Below are positions 16,189-25,389 of a stretch of DNA of 44,993 nucleotides, one piece after another. Position 1 is the stretch's first letter. The number at the start of each line of letters is the position of its first letter. Source of the stretch: Bacillota bacterium (GTDB lineage Bacteria; Bacillota; Clostridia; Lachnospirales; Lachnospiraceae); contig JAEYOY010000024.1 of assembly GCA_023411215.1 (NCBI GenBank), positions 1 through 44,993 on the forward strand. The letters are read 5' to 3'. The notes below the pieces were generated by a model. The model did no database searches, was not told where the DNA came from, and saw only the letters and a program-made list of their open reading frames with translations. The position numbers and the translations under genes were made by a program.

Positions 16189-17217
16189 ATGTTCACTCCG
16201 AAACGAATATTATTTGAAAAGAATGCACTTGACTATCCGATCGGTAAATACATCTATCAATCCTTTATCACAAATAAAGAAATTGATATCATAGAGCTTC
16301 GCGGAAATAAAATCAGAGAAAATATTCCCGGGGAAACTCTGCCACAACTCTATCAGGAGGGTAAGAATACACTGGTTGTTGGTATAAAAAAAGGAGCTTC
16401 CTTTCAGACCTGCAAGCCCTCCGCCCATTATCAGCTTCCCTTGCTCTCAGGCTGCATTGGGCAATGCCAATATTGCTATCTGAATACCCATATGGGGGAT
16501 AAACCATATATGAGGATCAATGTCAATGTCAACGATATCCTCTCCCAGGCGGATACCTTAATCCGACAAAGGTCTTCGGAGATCACTATCTTTGAAGGTT
16601 CTGCTACCTCAGATCCGGTACCCGTGGAACCCTATTCTAACCTCTTAAAATCAGCGATTGAACATTTTAGTCGGTTAGAGTACGGAAGGTTTCGCTTCGT
16701 AACAAAGTACACGGATATAGACACCTTACTAGGGCTTGACCATTGTGGACATACCGAAATACGCTTTACCCTGAATACGGATCCTGTAATCAAAAACTAT
16801 GAAAACCGAACTCCTTCGTTGGCAAAAAGGATCGCAGCCGCACATAAAGTGATGGCGAGTGAGTATCCTACCGGTTTTCTGATTGCGCCGGTATTCCTTT
16901 ATCATAACTGGAAAGAGGATTATCACCAACTGCTGCTGGACCTTCACGCAAGCCTCCCTGACAAGCTGGCTCATCCCTTAACCTTTGAAGTAATCTCTCA
17001 CCGCTATACCACACAGGCTAAGAATGTGATCACCGAAATTTTTCCGGATAATCAGCTGCCGATGAGCAATGAGGAACGTAGCTACAAATACGGACAATTC
17101 GGCTATGGAAAATATGTGTATACCAAGGAAAGCCTAGCTGAAATGGCAGATTACTTCCGAATGGATTTGGAGGATATCTTCCGGGATCGAACGATTGACA
17201 TTAAATATATTATATAA
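16189..17217 (+). CDS. splB: Spore photoproduct lyase
   Basis: SplB repairs the 5-thyminyl-dihydrothymine lesion in DNA of germinating spores by radical-SAM chemistry. From ATG 16189 the protein has 342 residues, the same length as the Bacillus enzyme, with a GTGAGGG Shine-Dalgarno 7 nt upstream. The ATG at 16168 has none. The cluster motif CIGQCQYC holds C89, C93 and C96. The cysteine that donates hydrogen in Bacillus (FEAACTSD context) is alanine here (FEGSATSD). A different cysteine, C75 in FQTCKPSA, is present, as I recall for clostridial lyases. Its presence implies a sporulating host. Confidence 0.95.
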   Translation: MFTPKRILFEKNALDYPIGKYIYQSFITNKEIDIIELRGNKIRENIPGETLPQLYQEGKNTLVVGIKKGASFQTCKPSAHYQLPLLSGCIGQCQYCYLNTHMGDKPYMRINVNVNDILSQADTLIRQRSSEITIFEGSATSDPVPVEPYSNLLKSAIEHFSRLEYGRFRFVTKYTDIDTLLGLDHCGHTEIRFTLNTDPVIKNYENRTPSLAKRIAAAHKVMASEYPTGFLIAPVFLYHNWKEDYHQLLLDLHASLPDKLAHPLTFEVISHRYTTQAKNVITEIFPDNQLPMSNEERSYKYGQFGYGKYVYTKESLAEMADYFRMDLEDIFRDRTIDIKYII

Positions 17218-17353
17218 TACTATTTTATGTTCGTGTGGTGGCAATGACGGAGGACTCTTCGGCGGAGGTCATAGTCATGGTGGCTGCGATAACGGGTTAG
17301 GCGGAATTTTACCTTTGATCTTAATTCTTTGCCTTTGTGGCAGTTCCTTCTAA
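17195..17353 (+). pseudogene. Small Gly/Cys-rich hydrophobic peptide frame lacking an ATG
   Basis: After splB one frame reads CGGNDGGLFGGGHSHGG, then CDNGLGG and a hydrophobic ILPLILILCLCGSSF end with a TAA at 17353. This head-plus-tail composition matches the short YjcZ-like or sporulation-associated membrane peptides of Firmicutes. The frame has no ATG. Only a TTG at 17195, inside the splB end and without a ribosome site, could start it. The ATG at 17227 is in another frame. It may be a decayed gene or use a non-standard start. Confidence 0.4.
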
Positions 17354-17441
17354 CTAGAATATAATATACTAAAGTGAATTTAAGGCTTTAAGCTATGACG
17401 AATACTGACCGGAAGGATTATAAGGATCCTCCTGCATTCGT

Positions 17442-17460
17442 AAGGCTTATAGCCTTTTTT
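17442..17460 (+). terminator. Rho-independent terminator after splB
   Basis: AAGGCT (17442-17447) and AGCCTT (17451-17456) form a compact stem followed by a run of Ts to 17460. It ends the plus-strand transcript of splB and the small frame behind it, just before the convergent L,D-transpeptidase gene. Confidence 0.7.
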
Positions 17461-17495
17461 CAAGGACGCCTTAGTATAGGTCTGAAAATACGAAA

Positions 17496-17870
17496 TTATA
17501 TTATCTTTACTACGGTTCCAACCGGAACCAGATTATATAATTCAATCACATCTTTATTGAACATTCGAACACAGCCATGAGAGACGCTTTTACCAATGGA
17601 ACTCGGATTATTGGTTCCATGAATTCCATAGCTTCCACCGGTAGCTGACAGTCCCATCCACCTGACTCCAAAAGGTCCGCCCGGATTCAGCGCTTTATTC
17701 TTTATATGAAAGGTCCCCCGCGGTGTCGGAGTTGCTGCCTTTCCTACCGCTACCGGATACGTTTTGAAGAGAACACCGTCTCTGTATAAGGTTAATGTAT
17801 GGTTACGGATATTTATCACGATGTAATTGGTTGAAGATAAATTCTCTGGCATAAATAACCTTGCTTTCAT
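17496..17870 (-). CDS. L,D-transpeptidase (YkuD domain only)
   Basis: These enzymes cross-link peptidoglycan stem peptides or attach proteins to them through a catalytic cysteine. The 124-residue protein is a single YkuD domain with the signature HGTNNPSSIGKSVSHGCVRM, including the catalytic SHGC Cys and the conserved His. It has no signal peptide or LysM domain, so it could act in the forespore or mother cell or depend on another route. The ATG at 17870 lacks a ribosome site. An alternative ATG at 17852 has AAGG 6 nt before it. It is convergent with splB. Confidence 0.9.
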   Translation of the reverse strand: MKARLFMPENLSSTNYIVINIRNHTLTLYRDGVLFKTYPVAVGKAATPTPRGTFHIKNKALNPGGPFGVRWMGLSATGGSYGIHGTNNPSSIGKSVSHGCVRMFNKDVIELYNLVPVGTVVKII

Positions 17871-17922
17871 AATGTTATAATCACAATATATGCATTATTC
17901 ATACTTTACGCATCCACAAAGT

Positions 17923-17986
17923 AACCGGGTAGTATTACCCGTGAATAAGGATTTATCTTCTAATTCACGGATAACACCACCCGGTT
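17923..17986 (-). other. 24-bp RNA hairpin downstream of the DUF2974 gene
   Basis: Arms 17923-17946 and 17963-17986 are 24 nt each with a 16-nt loop. Three positions are not Watson-Crick, but on the minus-strand RNA all three become G-U pairs, while on the plus strand they would be A-C or C-A. This points to a structure kept in the minus transcript, whose gene stops at 17991. There is no T-tract after it. Confidence 0.65.
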
Positions 17987-17990
17987 GATT

Positions 17991-19172
17991 TTATTTATTA
18001 AGCCTGATATATGATTTTCCTCTAATTTTTACAACGGACCCATCAACCTGTTGCTTACTGATGTTTAATTCCTCTTCAATTGAATGTTTCAAGACCTTCT
18101 GGCCTTCCTCAATAAACTTATAGATCAGTTTTTTCATAAATTGCTTAGTCTCTGGGCTCATGCTCTTATAAGCCTTAATCATAGCATTAATTGCAAGTCT
18201 CTTTTCTGCTGTGATACTGCTGATGGTGTCCAACCCTGCTGCATTGATTATGACAAAAAGCTCCTCCACAAACGTCGCCCGCTCTTCCACTGTAATTTCG
18301 CTGAGCCATTGACGCAGTGCCTGGTTCAAGAAAACACTCGATTTGTTTACGCCCGGCATATAGACAAAATGGTTGCCCAGTACCTCCCATGACATAGCAC
18401 TATGCTGCATGATTCCCTTCTGATTACTATTAACAACCACATAATCCTCCAAATGCTCCATTAGCATTCCGACCACCGAGGACCTCGGAAGAATCGTATG
18501 AATTCTTGGAACAATCCGGTGATACCCTTCGCTCTCCATAAACTTCTCCTGGAAGCCGGGTCCATCATTATTATAAACCCCAATCATCCGATCCTGTTCC
18601 TCCTCTACCTTGGCAGCAACATAAACCGCAAGATTACCGCCCTTAGAATGTCCCCCCAGATAAATGTCTCCCACCAGATTCTGCAATACAAATCTGGTAT
18701 ATTCCACCGCATCCCGTTGTGCCTGTACCTCGTCCAGAAAGCTCATCATAAAATCTTCCTTCCATCCAATCAGGTTGTCATCCGTCCCGCGAAATGCAAT
18801 ATAATGAAGCTTGTCATGTAAGGAGAAAACCATCGCCGAAAACTGCTCTGAATCATCTACATTAAGGCGATTCACATAGTAGGATAACTTAAGATTGCCA
18901 AAACGAAGTGAGGACGCCGCCTTCAATAGCAACGCAGGAATATGTTCGAAGAAGGGATCCTTGCAGCGAGGGGAGCTAAAATCAATGGCGTCATACGCCA
19001 GCTGTGCAATCTCGGATAATATAACATGGCTGCCTCTTTCCTCAAACGGTATAAGACCATCGTATTCAATGTAGGATAGGGTGGATAAGATCAGGCTGTC
19101 AACCTCATTCATCGGATCTGCTTCAAAGCTCAAATCACCTCTCCAATCCAAATAATCCATGATATTGTTCAT
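17991..19172 (-). CDS. DUF2974 (Mbeg1-like) lipase-fold protein
   Basis: The 393-residue protein has an alpha/beta-hydrolase core with the nucleophile elbow GGHSKGGNLAVYVA (Ser near residue 175) preceded by IAFRGTDDNLIGWKEDF, as in DUF2974/Mbeg1-like proteins of Firmicutes. These are presumed lipases or esterases. The substrate is unknown and no signal peptide is visible. The last 100 residues are helical. The start has a GGGGAGGG Shine-Dalgarno. A promoter lies at 19219-19247 and the transcript appears to end in the hairpin at 17923-17986. Confidence 0.8.
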   Translation of the reverse strand: MNNIMDYLDWRGDLSFEADPMNEVDSLILSTLSYIEYDGLIPFEERGSHVILSEIAQLAYDAIDFSSPRCKDPFFEHIPALLLKAASSLRFGNLKLSYYVNRLNVDDSEQFSAMVFSLHDKLHYIAFRGTDDNLIGWKEDFMMSFLDEVQAQRDAVEYTRFVLQNLVGDIYLGGHSKGGNLAVYVAAKVEEEQDRMIGVYNNDGPGFQEKFMESEGYHRIVPRIHTILPRSSVVGMLMEHLEDYVVVNSNQKGIMQHSAMSWEVLGNHFVYMPGVNKSSVFLNQALRQWLSEITVEERATFVEELFVIINAAGLDTISSITAEKRLAINAMIKAYKSMSPETKQFMKKLIYKFIEEGQKVLKHSIEEELNISKQQVDGSVVKIRGKSYIRLNK

Positions 19173-19218
19173 CTAATTCCCTCCCCGTATATTACTCCAA
19201 ATATTTCTAGCTATAGTA

Positions 19219-19247
19219 ATATTAATATAAAACCATATCGTTTTCAA
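19219..19247 (-). promoter_or_regulatory. Promoter of the DUF2974 gene
   Basis: On the minus strand TTGAAA (19242-19247) and TAATAT (19219-19224) are 17 bp apart, about 45 bp upstream of the ATG at 19172. I see no other assignable element in the 19173-19561 gap, and only a weak TATAAT at about 19455 for the plus gene. Confidence 0.6.
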
Positions 19248-19561
19248 TTACAATGCTTTTACTGTTTTTAAATCATAATACTTAATTGAAGCATTTGGAG
19301 CGATTATAATCACACAAATCCGTACTATACCTCGAAAACAAAACTGATTCATCGTGATATATCTTTCGTATCTTGCCTGAAAGTTCTTCCATACCCATTT
19401 CCATGCATCTTATATCCCAATAATTTGATAATGAACCCAAACGCAATATACTCTATAATGAGTTTATCAATGTTTTTACGGGTTAGGATGCTCTCCTGCC
19501 TAATAATACATTGCAACATATTCATATCTATAGCAATTAATAACATAAGGAGGCAAATCAA

Positions 19562-20527
19562 ATGAAAAAAGTGCGTAAGCTTTTATCAATCCTACTGATT
19601 TTCAGTATCGCAACCCTTTCATTCATTCCCCTTACAAATGATATCACTACAGCTCAAGCTGCCAGTGGAATATATATTAATGATACCAACTTAACTCTGG
19701 AGGTCGATCATTATAAAACTCTGCGAATCAAAGGTACCTCCAAGAAGGTATCCTGGTCAACCAGTAACAGTCAAGTAGCCTCGGTATCCTCCAGCGGTAA
19801 GGTATTTGCTAAGGCTCCGGGCTCCGCAACCATCACCGCGAAGGTCGGTGGTCAGAAAATCCGTTGTAAGGTAAATGTAATTTATATAAAGAAAAATATC
19901 GTATTAGCGAAAAATAAAACCACTACCTTAAAAGTATATGGTAATACGAAAAATGTCACCTATGCTTCCAGTGATCCTTCCATTGTAACCGTATCTTCCA
20001 GCGGTAAGCTGAAAGCGAAATCAACCGGGACTGTTTACATAACTGCTAACGTTGACGGCAAGGAAATCAATAGCAAGGTAACTGTGGTTGGCTTAAATTA
20101 TGATTCCATTGTACTTGAGCTTGGCGGCTGGTCCGGTTTCATCAAGACTATGAAGGTAAACGGATCCTCCAGTAAGGTCAAGTGGTCCACTGGGAATTCA
20201 GTAATCGCTACTGTTGATAAGGAAGGCATTGTACGAGCAAAGGGACCCGGTACCACCAAAATAACTGCTACTGTTGACGGAATAAAGCTAACCTCTACCG
20301 TCAAAGTAATCAAAGCAAGTGATAAGGAATTTACCTTAGATATGGGTCAAACAAAATCGCTAAGTATCTTAGGAACCGACAATAAGATAACCTGGGATTC
20401 TAATATGAAGACGGTGGCTACCGTATCCTCTAAAGGTGTAGTATCCGCAGTAGGTCCCGGAACTGCTGACATTTATGGTTTTGTTGATGGGAGAAAAGTA
20501 ACCTTTACAGTTCATGTAGAAGATTAA
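19562..20527 (+). CDS. Secreted protein of four Big_2 (bacterial Ig-like) repeats
   Basis: A Sec signal peptide (KKVRKLLSILLIFSIATL, cleavage near AQA-A at residue 33) precedes four Ig-like Big_2 repeats of about 70-75 residues. The repeating core is W-S-T/S-S-x-x-x-V-A-x-V-S-S-x-G-x-V, followed by G-x-x-x-I-T-A-x-V-G/D-G. No LPXTG, SLH or membrane anchor follows, so it is probably released or held by other proteins. No catalytic part is present, and the role is presumably adhesive or structural. The start has a strong AAGGAGG Shine-Dalgarno. A terminator follows. Confidence 0.88.
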   Translation: MKKVRKLLSILLIFSIATLSFIPLTNDITTAQAASGIYINDTNLTLEVDHYKTLRIKGTSKKVSWSTSNSQVASVSSSGKVFAKAPGSATITAKVGGQKIRCKVNVIYIKKNIVLAKNKTTTLKVYGNTKNVTYASSDPSIVTVSSSGKLKAKSTGTVYITANVDGKEINSKVTVVGLNYDSIVLELGGWSGFIKTMKVNGSSSKVKWSTGNSVIATVDKEGIVRAKGPGTTKITATVDGIKLTSTVKVIKASDKEFTLDMGQTKSLSILGTDNKITWDSNMKTVATVSSKGVVSAVGPGTADIYGFVDGRKVTFTVHVED

Positions 20528-20606
20528 TGTATTGTTAATGCTAATTGTATAGGGACTAATGACAACAAGATTGCTTGATATTTTTATTCTATTGTCATGA
20601 AAAATG

Positions 20607-20648
20607 AGGAGAATTCGGTAGACAACACCGAACTCTCCTTATTTTTTT
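20607..20648 (+). terminator. Terminator after the Big_2 gene, shared with convergent lhr
   Basis: AGGAGAATTCGGT (20607-20619) pairs with ACCGAACTCTCCT (20627-20639) with one mismatch, followed by ATTTTTTT. It is a strong plus-strand intrinsic terminator and sits just downstream of the minus-strand lhr gene too. Confidence 0.85.
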
Positions 20649-20654
20649 AACTTA

Positions 20655-23600
20655 TTAAATCCGATAAAGTACATAATCCTGAAGCTCCCGTTTAAAGCCG
20701 GCACAGGATAATGCACCCACCGCATCCGGAGGATATTCCTTTACTAACAACCGGTTCTGCGAAGAGAAGATCTTATGTCTTGTAAAAGCAAGTGCTAAGA
20801 CTCGAAGTGCCTCCTCCAGAGGCTCCATATCAAATACGCGAAGCTGCTTCCCCATTCGTTCCAGTACTGCCACAGGTACACCTGCCTTAAGTGCAACGGC
20901 TGTTCCAACAACATTCATAAATGCCCGGTCCGCCAAATGCGGTATACTTTTCCCCCATTGTTGCGCAGGATCTACGGCAGATAGCCAGATAATCTCTGCA
21001 CTAGGCTGCTCCAGTGCTGCCATTGTGGCAGAGAAGTCCTGCGATTTAATAAACTGGACGCCGGATAACCCTTCTATAAAGTAGCCCCTTCTTACCATAC
21101 CGGTATACTCCCATACGCGCAGCGTCTCCAGGGCCTGGCTCCAGGCTAGGCCAAGAGAAGTCTCTCTGGATAAGATACCAACCCGCTCGAAGCATCTGTC
21201 TATTTGTTCTTCGATCGACAGCTGCTTTCTTGGATGAGTAATCTCCCATCTTCCGGCGGACATCGCCTTCGCACGAGCAGATACCCGTTGCTTGACAGTA
21301 GCTTTATTCAGCTTCTCCTTATTCAGCCACTGCCTGACCGGCAGAAAACTGTCAGCACAGACCAGCCCTTTCTCTACCAGAGATAATAAGGTATCATAAG
21401 GTGAGGCATCGGGAAGTAAACCGGAAAGCCGTTGTAGAAAGCTGGCTCCCCTTTGAAATAAGGCTTCATAGATTATTTGTTCCTTTTCCGCTAAGTCCTG
21501 AATCACCTCTGAGGTGCCAGCATCCCAGTCAATATCCCCGTAGCGGTGAAAGCTAAGCCCTTCCTCTCCCTTTAGCTGCCAGAAGAAATTACCTTCTGCA
21601 AGAAGGCTGTCCAGTAATTCCGGTCGATATCTGGTGACTCTGGATGGCAGCAGAACACTCTCCCAAAGTGCTGTCGGATAAGACAGATCAGAATATAGTC
21701 GAAGGAATGCTTCTAATTGCTCTCTAGGTGCCGCTGCCAGATAAATTCGGTTAGCAAGGAATGCGGCATAGTTTTGAGAGGGCAGCGTCTTAATCTGTGC
21801 TCTTTGGCTGCGGATGGTTTCTTTCCTTGCTCTGTCATATAGCTCAGCATGATAATACAATCCATCACTTTCAACTACATCTCCGTCCTTACATAAATTC
21901 TTCAGAAGTTCTATCGAAAGCTCCTGCTTCCAGAAATAACGATCACAAACTGTCTCAACCGATTGTGGTCCGCGATACCTTAATAAGCGTAGCACCAGCT
22001 GCTTACGTATCGCTTTATCCCCCTCTATAAAGGCTTTCTGATATCGTTCCAGTTGTTCTGTCGCAATCCATAAACCGGGTTCTATATAACTAGCTTGTCC
22101 TCGTCTGGCCAGAAGCTCCAACCATTCAATCGGCACCTCCAGCTCCCCTGCAATCAGATCACCTTCAATCATGAGCAGCGTATGCAATTGCTTCTCGTCC
22201 TCCGGCAGACGTCTTCGTTCCGATACGCGAAGCAGATGCTCCGGTGCTGGCGCGATCAGCTTCGCCTCCTTTAACGCATCTTCTACCGCTCGGTGAATCC
22301 CCATCGGTGTCGGTGAATAATCATACATATTGGCAGCCTCAGTCTGTTGCCTAAGCAAGAAGGACATAGGCGACGGCGTATCCACAAATAGCTCGCAGAT
22401 ACGGATCATACCGGAATGAATTCCATTCAGAACATATTCCAGACCGGGCAGATCCCAATAATCCTCCAGACACTCCCTCTTTGTCTCTCGGATAAGAGGG
22501 TGGTTTTCATATTGCATCAGAGCATCTAACATCTCAGCACTTCTCATTCGCTGTACCCATAGGGGTACACGGCCTGACTTTCGAACACCCATCATAAGAG
22601 CATGGGCGGTATTATACCGGAAGTTCATATTGAATAGTGGGGTTACCGGCAGGACAGCCTCCAGAACCGGTCTAGCCTCCTCCGGTCGTAGCTCCTGTAA
22701 CATGCCTTCGGGGATCGCCATTTCCCCATAAGGAAACAGCAGAAACCCATCATCATCCTCCACATAGCTGATATTAGCATGGGTATACCGCTTCGCTACT
22801 TCCAAGGTTAGGATCGCTAGCGGCGAATTAACCGGTCGGCCGAAGACAGAATGAACCATCATCTGTTGATTACCGGTCTCATCACGGAAATGTTCAATCA
22901 ATATCGTTCGATCATCAGGGAGAATTCCGGTTGCTTCAAGCTGCCTTTTAATAAAATCCTCCCCTTCGGCAATCGCATTTTCATCAAGCCCCAGCTTACT
23001 CAACTCTTTACTTAAGGTTCCAATCTCACCCGCAATCGAGAGATTGCGCAGTATCTCACCAAAAGCAATTCCGGTTTGTAGTTTGCGACCTTTGATTTCT
23101 CCTTTCCAAAAGGGTAATCTGGCGCCGTAAATATTGGATTGGGTTACCAGAACAGTATCCTTCTGGATCTTTGTAATCTGCCAGGCAAAGGTTCCAAGAA
23201 GAAATCGATCACCAACCCTGGATTCAAAGATGAATTCCTCATCCAGTTCTCCCAGCTTAACGCCGGTTTCTGTCTTTACGGTATATAGTCCCTTATCCGG
23301 AATGGTTCCGCCTGCAGATACCGCAAGCATACGGCTATAGGGATCTCCCTCCACCCTTTCCTCAAGCCTATTATAGAGAATACGTGGACGAACCGGAATG
23401 TTGCGTTCATGCTCATAATCACCGGCCAACATACAGAGGACAGCCTTCACATCCTCCCTAGTAACCTCTCGAAACGGGTAAGCTCGGGGTAATAATTCCA
23501 TAACTTCATCCAGCTCATAACCATCACCGGTCGCCATGGATACCAGATGCTGTGCTAAAACATCGAGGCATAGTCTAGGCGGATTAGAATATTCTACGCC

Positions 23601-24788
23601 TCCCTTTCTGGCAACCTCTGCTGTCATTCCGCTGTATAAACCCTCCGAGGCAGTTCTCGGAAAGATATGCATCACACTGGTTCGATTCGGATTATGTCCG
23701 GCGCGGCCAAGCCGTTGCATTGTACTAGAGATTGACCGTGGACATCCGATCTGAAAGACCTGATCGATTTCACCCACATCAATGCCCAGCTCCATGGAAG
23801 AAGTTGCACAAAGCATACGAAGAGTTCCGCTGCGTAGCGCATTCTCTACCTCAAAACGCTGTTCCTTCGACAAGCTGCCATGATGGGTTCTGGCAAAGCC
23901 TTCTCCGGCAATCTGATTCACATAATAAGCTAACTTCTCAGCATAAGCGCGACCTTCTACAAATGCGATGATACTTCGGGAGTTAGTACAATGAGCATGG
24001 ACCGATCTCGCAATCTCCTGCCACACAGTATCCTTAATACCGCTTAGTTGATTAGGAATCGGGCTGGTAATGGCGATCTTAATGTTCTTATGCATCTTTG
24101 GTGCTACAATCCTGACCGGATCTGGTGACAGATATTCTGCGGCTATTGTAAGAGGTTCTATCGTTGCGGACAAGCCAATACGCTGCAAAGGCTTCTCACA
24201 AAGCTTATCCAAACGGGCGATCGATAGCATTAAATGAGCACCGCGCTTTGAATCAATCAATGCATGAAGCTCATCCAGGATAATCGCCTTTGCTGTGTGC
24301 AAGATCGATTGTCCTGATTTACTGGTCAGCATCAAGTATAAGGATTCCGGTGTTGTGATCAGAATATGAGGAGGCTTTTTCACCATCTGCCTTCGCTCGT
24401 TCTGAGTCGTATCACCGGTACGAATTGAAATACTTAATGCCGGTGGTTCATTTCCATCAAAGCTTCCTGAGGATTTCTCTTCCTCATAGATCCCGTCCAG
24501 CGGGCGTCTCAGATTCTCACGAATATCTCCGGCCAGTGATTTTAAGGGAGAAACATAGATCAGCTGTAGCTCCTGCTGCAAAGTACCTTCTCTTGCCTGC
24601 CTTTTCAATCGATCAATAAATACCAGAAAGGCAGATAGGGTCTTACCGGTACCGGTTGGAGCAGACACTAAGGTATGATTCCCTTCTGCAATCGAAGGCC
24701 AAGCCTCCTCCTGAACCTGAGTCGGGGAGCCCAGCGTCTTCTGAAACCAATTAGCAGTATAAGAATGAAATAAAGTGAGAGAATTCAC
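20655..24788 (-). CDS. lhr: Lhr-family superfamily 2 DNA helicase
   Basis: Lhr proteins are large 3'-5' ATP-dependent helicases linked to DNA repair. The Walker A is SAPTGTGKT, the Walker B is DELH (DELHALI), motif III is GLSAT and the motif VI region is LGRAGHNP. The remaining 900 residues are the Lhr winged-helix and C-terminal domains, so this is a full-length Lhr of about 1377 residues. The GTG at 24788 is chosen because AAAGGAG lies 8 nt upstream and the protein then begins at the usual FHSYTANWF segment. The ATG at 24887 has no ribosome site. A DNA-repair role is known for relatives, not shown here. Confidence 0.92.
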   Translation of the reverse strand: MNSLTLFHSYTANWFQKTLGSPTQVQEEAWPSIAEGNHTLVSAPTGTGKTLSAFLVFIDRLKRQAREGTLQQELQLIYVSPLKSLAGDIRENLRRPLDGIYEEEKSSGSFDGNEPPALSISIRTGDTTQNERRQMVKKPPHILITTPESLYLMLTSKSGQSILHTAKAIILDELHALIDSKRGAHLMLSIARLDKLCEKPLQRIGLSATIEPLTIAAEYLSPDPVRIVAPKMHKNIKIAITSPIPNQLSGIKDTVWQEIARSVHAHCTNSRSIIAFVEGRAYAEKLAYYVNQIAGEGFARTHHGSLSKEQRFEVENALRSGTLRMLCATSSMELGIDVGEIDQVFQIGCPRSISSTMQRLGRAGHNPNRTSVMHIFPRTASEGLYSGMTAEVARKGGVEYSNPPRLCLDVLAQHLVSMATGDGYELDEVMELLPRAYPFREVTREDVKAVLCMLAGDYEHERNIPVRPRILYNRLEERVEGDPYSRMLAVSAGGTIPDKGLYTVKTETGVKLGELDEEFIFESRVGDRFLLGTFAWQITKIQKDTVLVTQSNIYGARLPFWKGEIKGRKLQTGIAFGEILRNLSIAGEIGTLSKELSKLGLDENAIAEGEDFIKRQLEATGILPDDRTILIEHFRDETGNQQMMVHSVFGRPVNSPLAILTLEVAKRYTHANISYVEDDDGFLLFPYGEMAIPEGMLQELRPEEARPVLEAVLPVTPLFNMNFRYNTAHALMMGVRKSGRVPLWVQRMRSAEMLDALMQYENHPLIRETKRECLEDYWDLPGLEYVLNGIHSGMIRICELFVDTPSPMSFLLRQQTEAANMYDYSPTPMGIHRAVEDALKEAKLIAPAPEHLLRVSERRRLPEDEKQLHTLLMIEGDLIAGELEVPIEWLELLARRGQASYIEPGLWIATEQLERYQKAFIEGDKAIRKQLVLRLLRYRGPQSVETVCDRYFWKQELSIELLKNLCKDGDVVESDGLYYHAELYDRARKETIRSQRAQIKTLPSQNYAAFLANRIYLAAAPREQLEAFLRLYSDLSYPTALWESVLLPSRVTRYRPELLDSLLAEGNFFWQLKGEEGLSFHRYGDIDWDAGTSEVIQDLAEKEQIIYEALFQRGASFLQRLSGLLPDASPYDTLLSLVEKGLVCADSFLPVRQWLNKEKLNKATVKQRVSARAKAMSAGRWEITHPRKQLSIEEQIDRCFERVGILSRETSLGLAWSQALETLRVWEYTGMVRRGYFIEGLSGVQFIKSQDFSATMAALEQPSAEIIWLSAVDPAQQWGKSIPHLADRAFMNVVGTAVALKAGVPVAVLERMGKQLRVFDMEPLEEALRVLALAFTRHKIFSSQNRLLVKEYPPDAVGALSCAGFKRELQDYVLYRI

Positions 24789-24946
24789 CCGATTAACTCC
24801 TTTCCATCGTCCTTCGTTAAGAATATCCGATATCTCTACCTGAGTACTATCACCTATTATTACTCCAGTATCGTCGTTAGTATGCATAGATTATACATAA
24901 TATTATTATGTCAACTTAAATAAGTAAATTCTTATATACACCCATC

Positions 24947-25072
24947 TCAACCGTTTTTTCGAATATAGATCCGTAATGCCTTAATTGCAAGTAAAAGCAC
25001 ATAGACAACAAGAATGAATAGAAACAGCAGCACCACAATCTGGATAAATGAAAATATTGCTATATATGTCAT
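24947..25072 (-). CDS. Small single-pass membrane protein (41 residues)
   Basis: A 41-codon frame starts at ATG 25072 behind a strong AAGGAGGAG Shine-Dalgarno and stops at 24947. It begins MTYIAIFSFIQIVVLLFLF, continues as one long hydrophobic helix of about 30 residues and ends in a basic tail (RIYIRKNG), so the C-terminus should be cytoplasmic. I do not recognise a family. It lies 59 bp before the longest possible lhr start on the same strand and may be co-transcribed with lhr. Confidence 0.65.
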   Translation of the reverse strand: MTYIAIFSFIQIVVLLFLFILVVYVLLLAIKALRIYIRKNG

Positions 25073-25328
25073 CTTATTTCTCCTCCTTCATTCTGTTATT
25101 CAATATTTTAATAATTCTGATGATATTATAGCCCATCCCCAATCAAACATCTACCATTATCTGACTTGTTAACCGAATTCTAATATGAGGTTGTCGAGCG
25201 AAAACTTATTACACAAACATTTTTTTCCTTATTATTATTCCCTGCTCGCTTACTCTTCTATGACCACTTAATAAGCTCTGCCTGACTTTGGATCGCAAAG
25301 GAATGATCACTTACCTTACAACATAAAA

Positions 25329-25360
25329 ACTCCATGAAAACACGTCGATTTTCATGGAGT
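25329..25360 (-). terminator. Terminator after the DMT transporter gene
   Basis: ACTCCATGAAAA (25329-25340) and TTTTCATGGAGT (25349-25360) form a perfect 12-bp stem with an 8-nt loop. On the minus strand the stem is followed by TTTTATG. I see nothing else assignable in 25090-25328 of the gap between the small membrane gene and the transporter. Confidence 0.8.
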
Positions 25361-25389
25361 AATCGCTATTTATGATTTACCTAATCTGT

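Noticed and set aside
19349..19561. 70-codon minus frame upstream of the Big_2 gene
   Set aside because: It starts at the Big_2 ribosome site on the opposite strand, has no ribosome site of its own and no recognisable features.
24868..24912. TTGACA and TATAAT before the longest lhr frame
   Set aside because: The spacer is only 13 bp and the -10 would abut the ATG at 24887.
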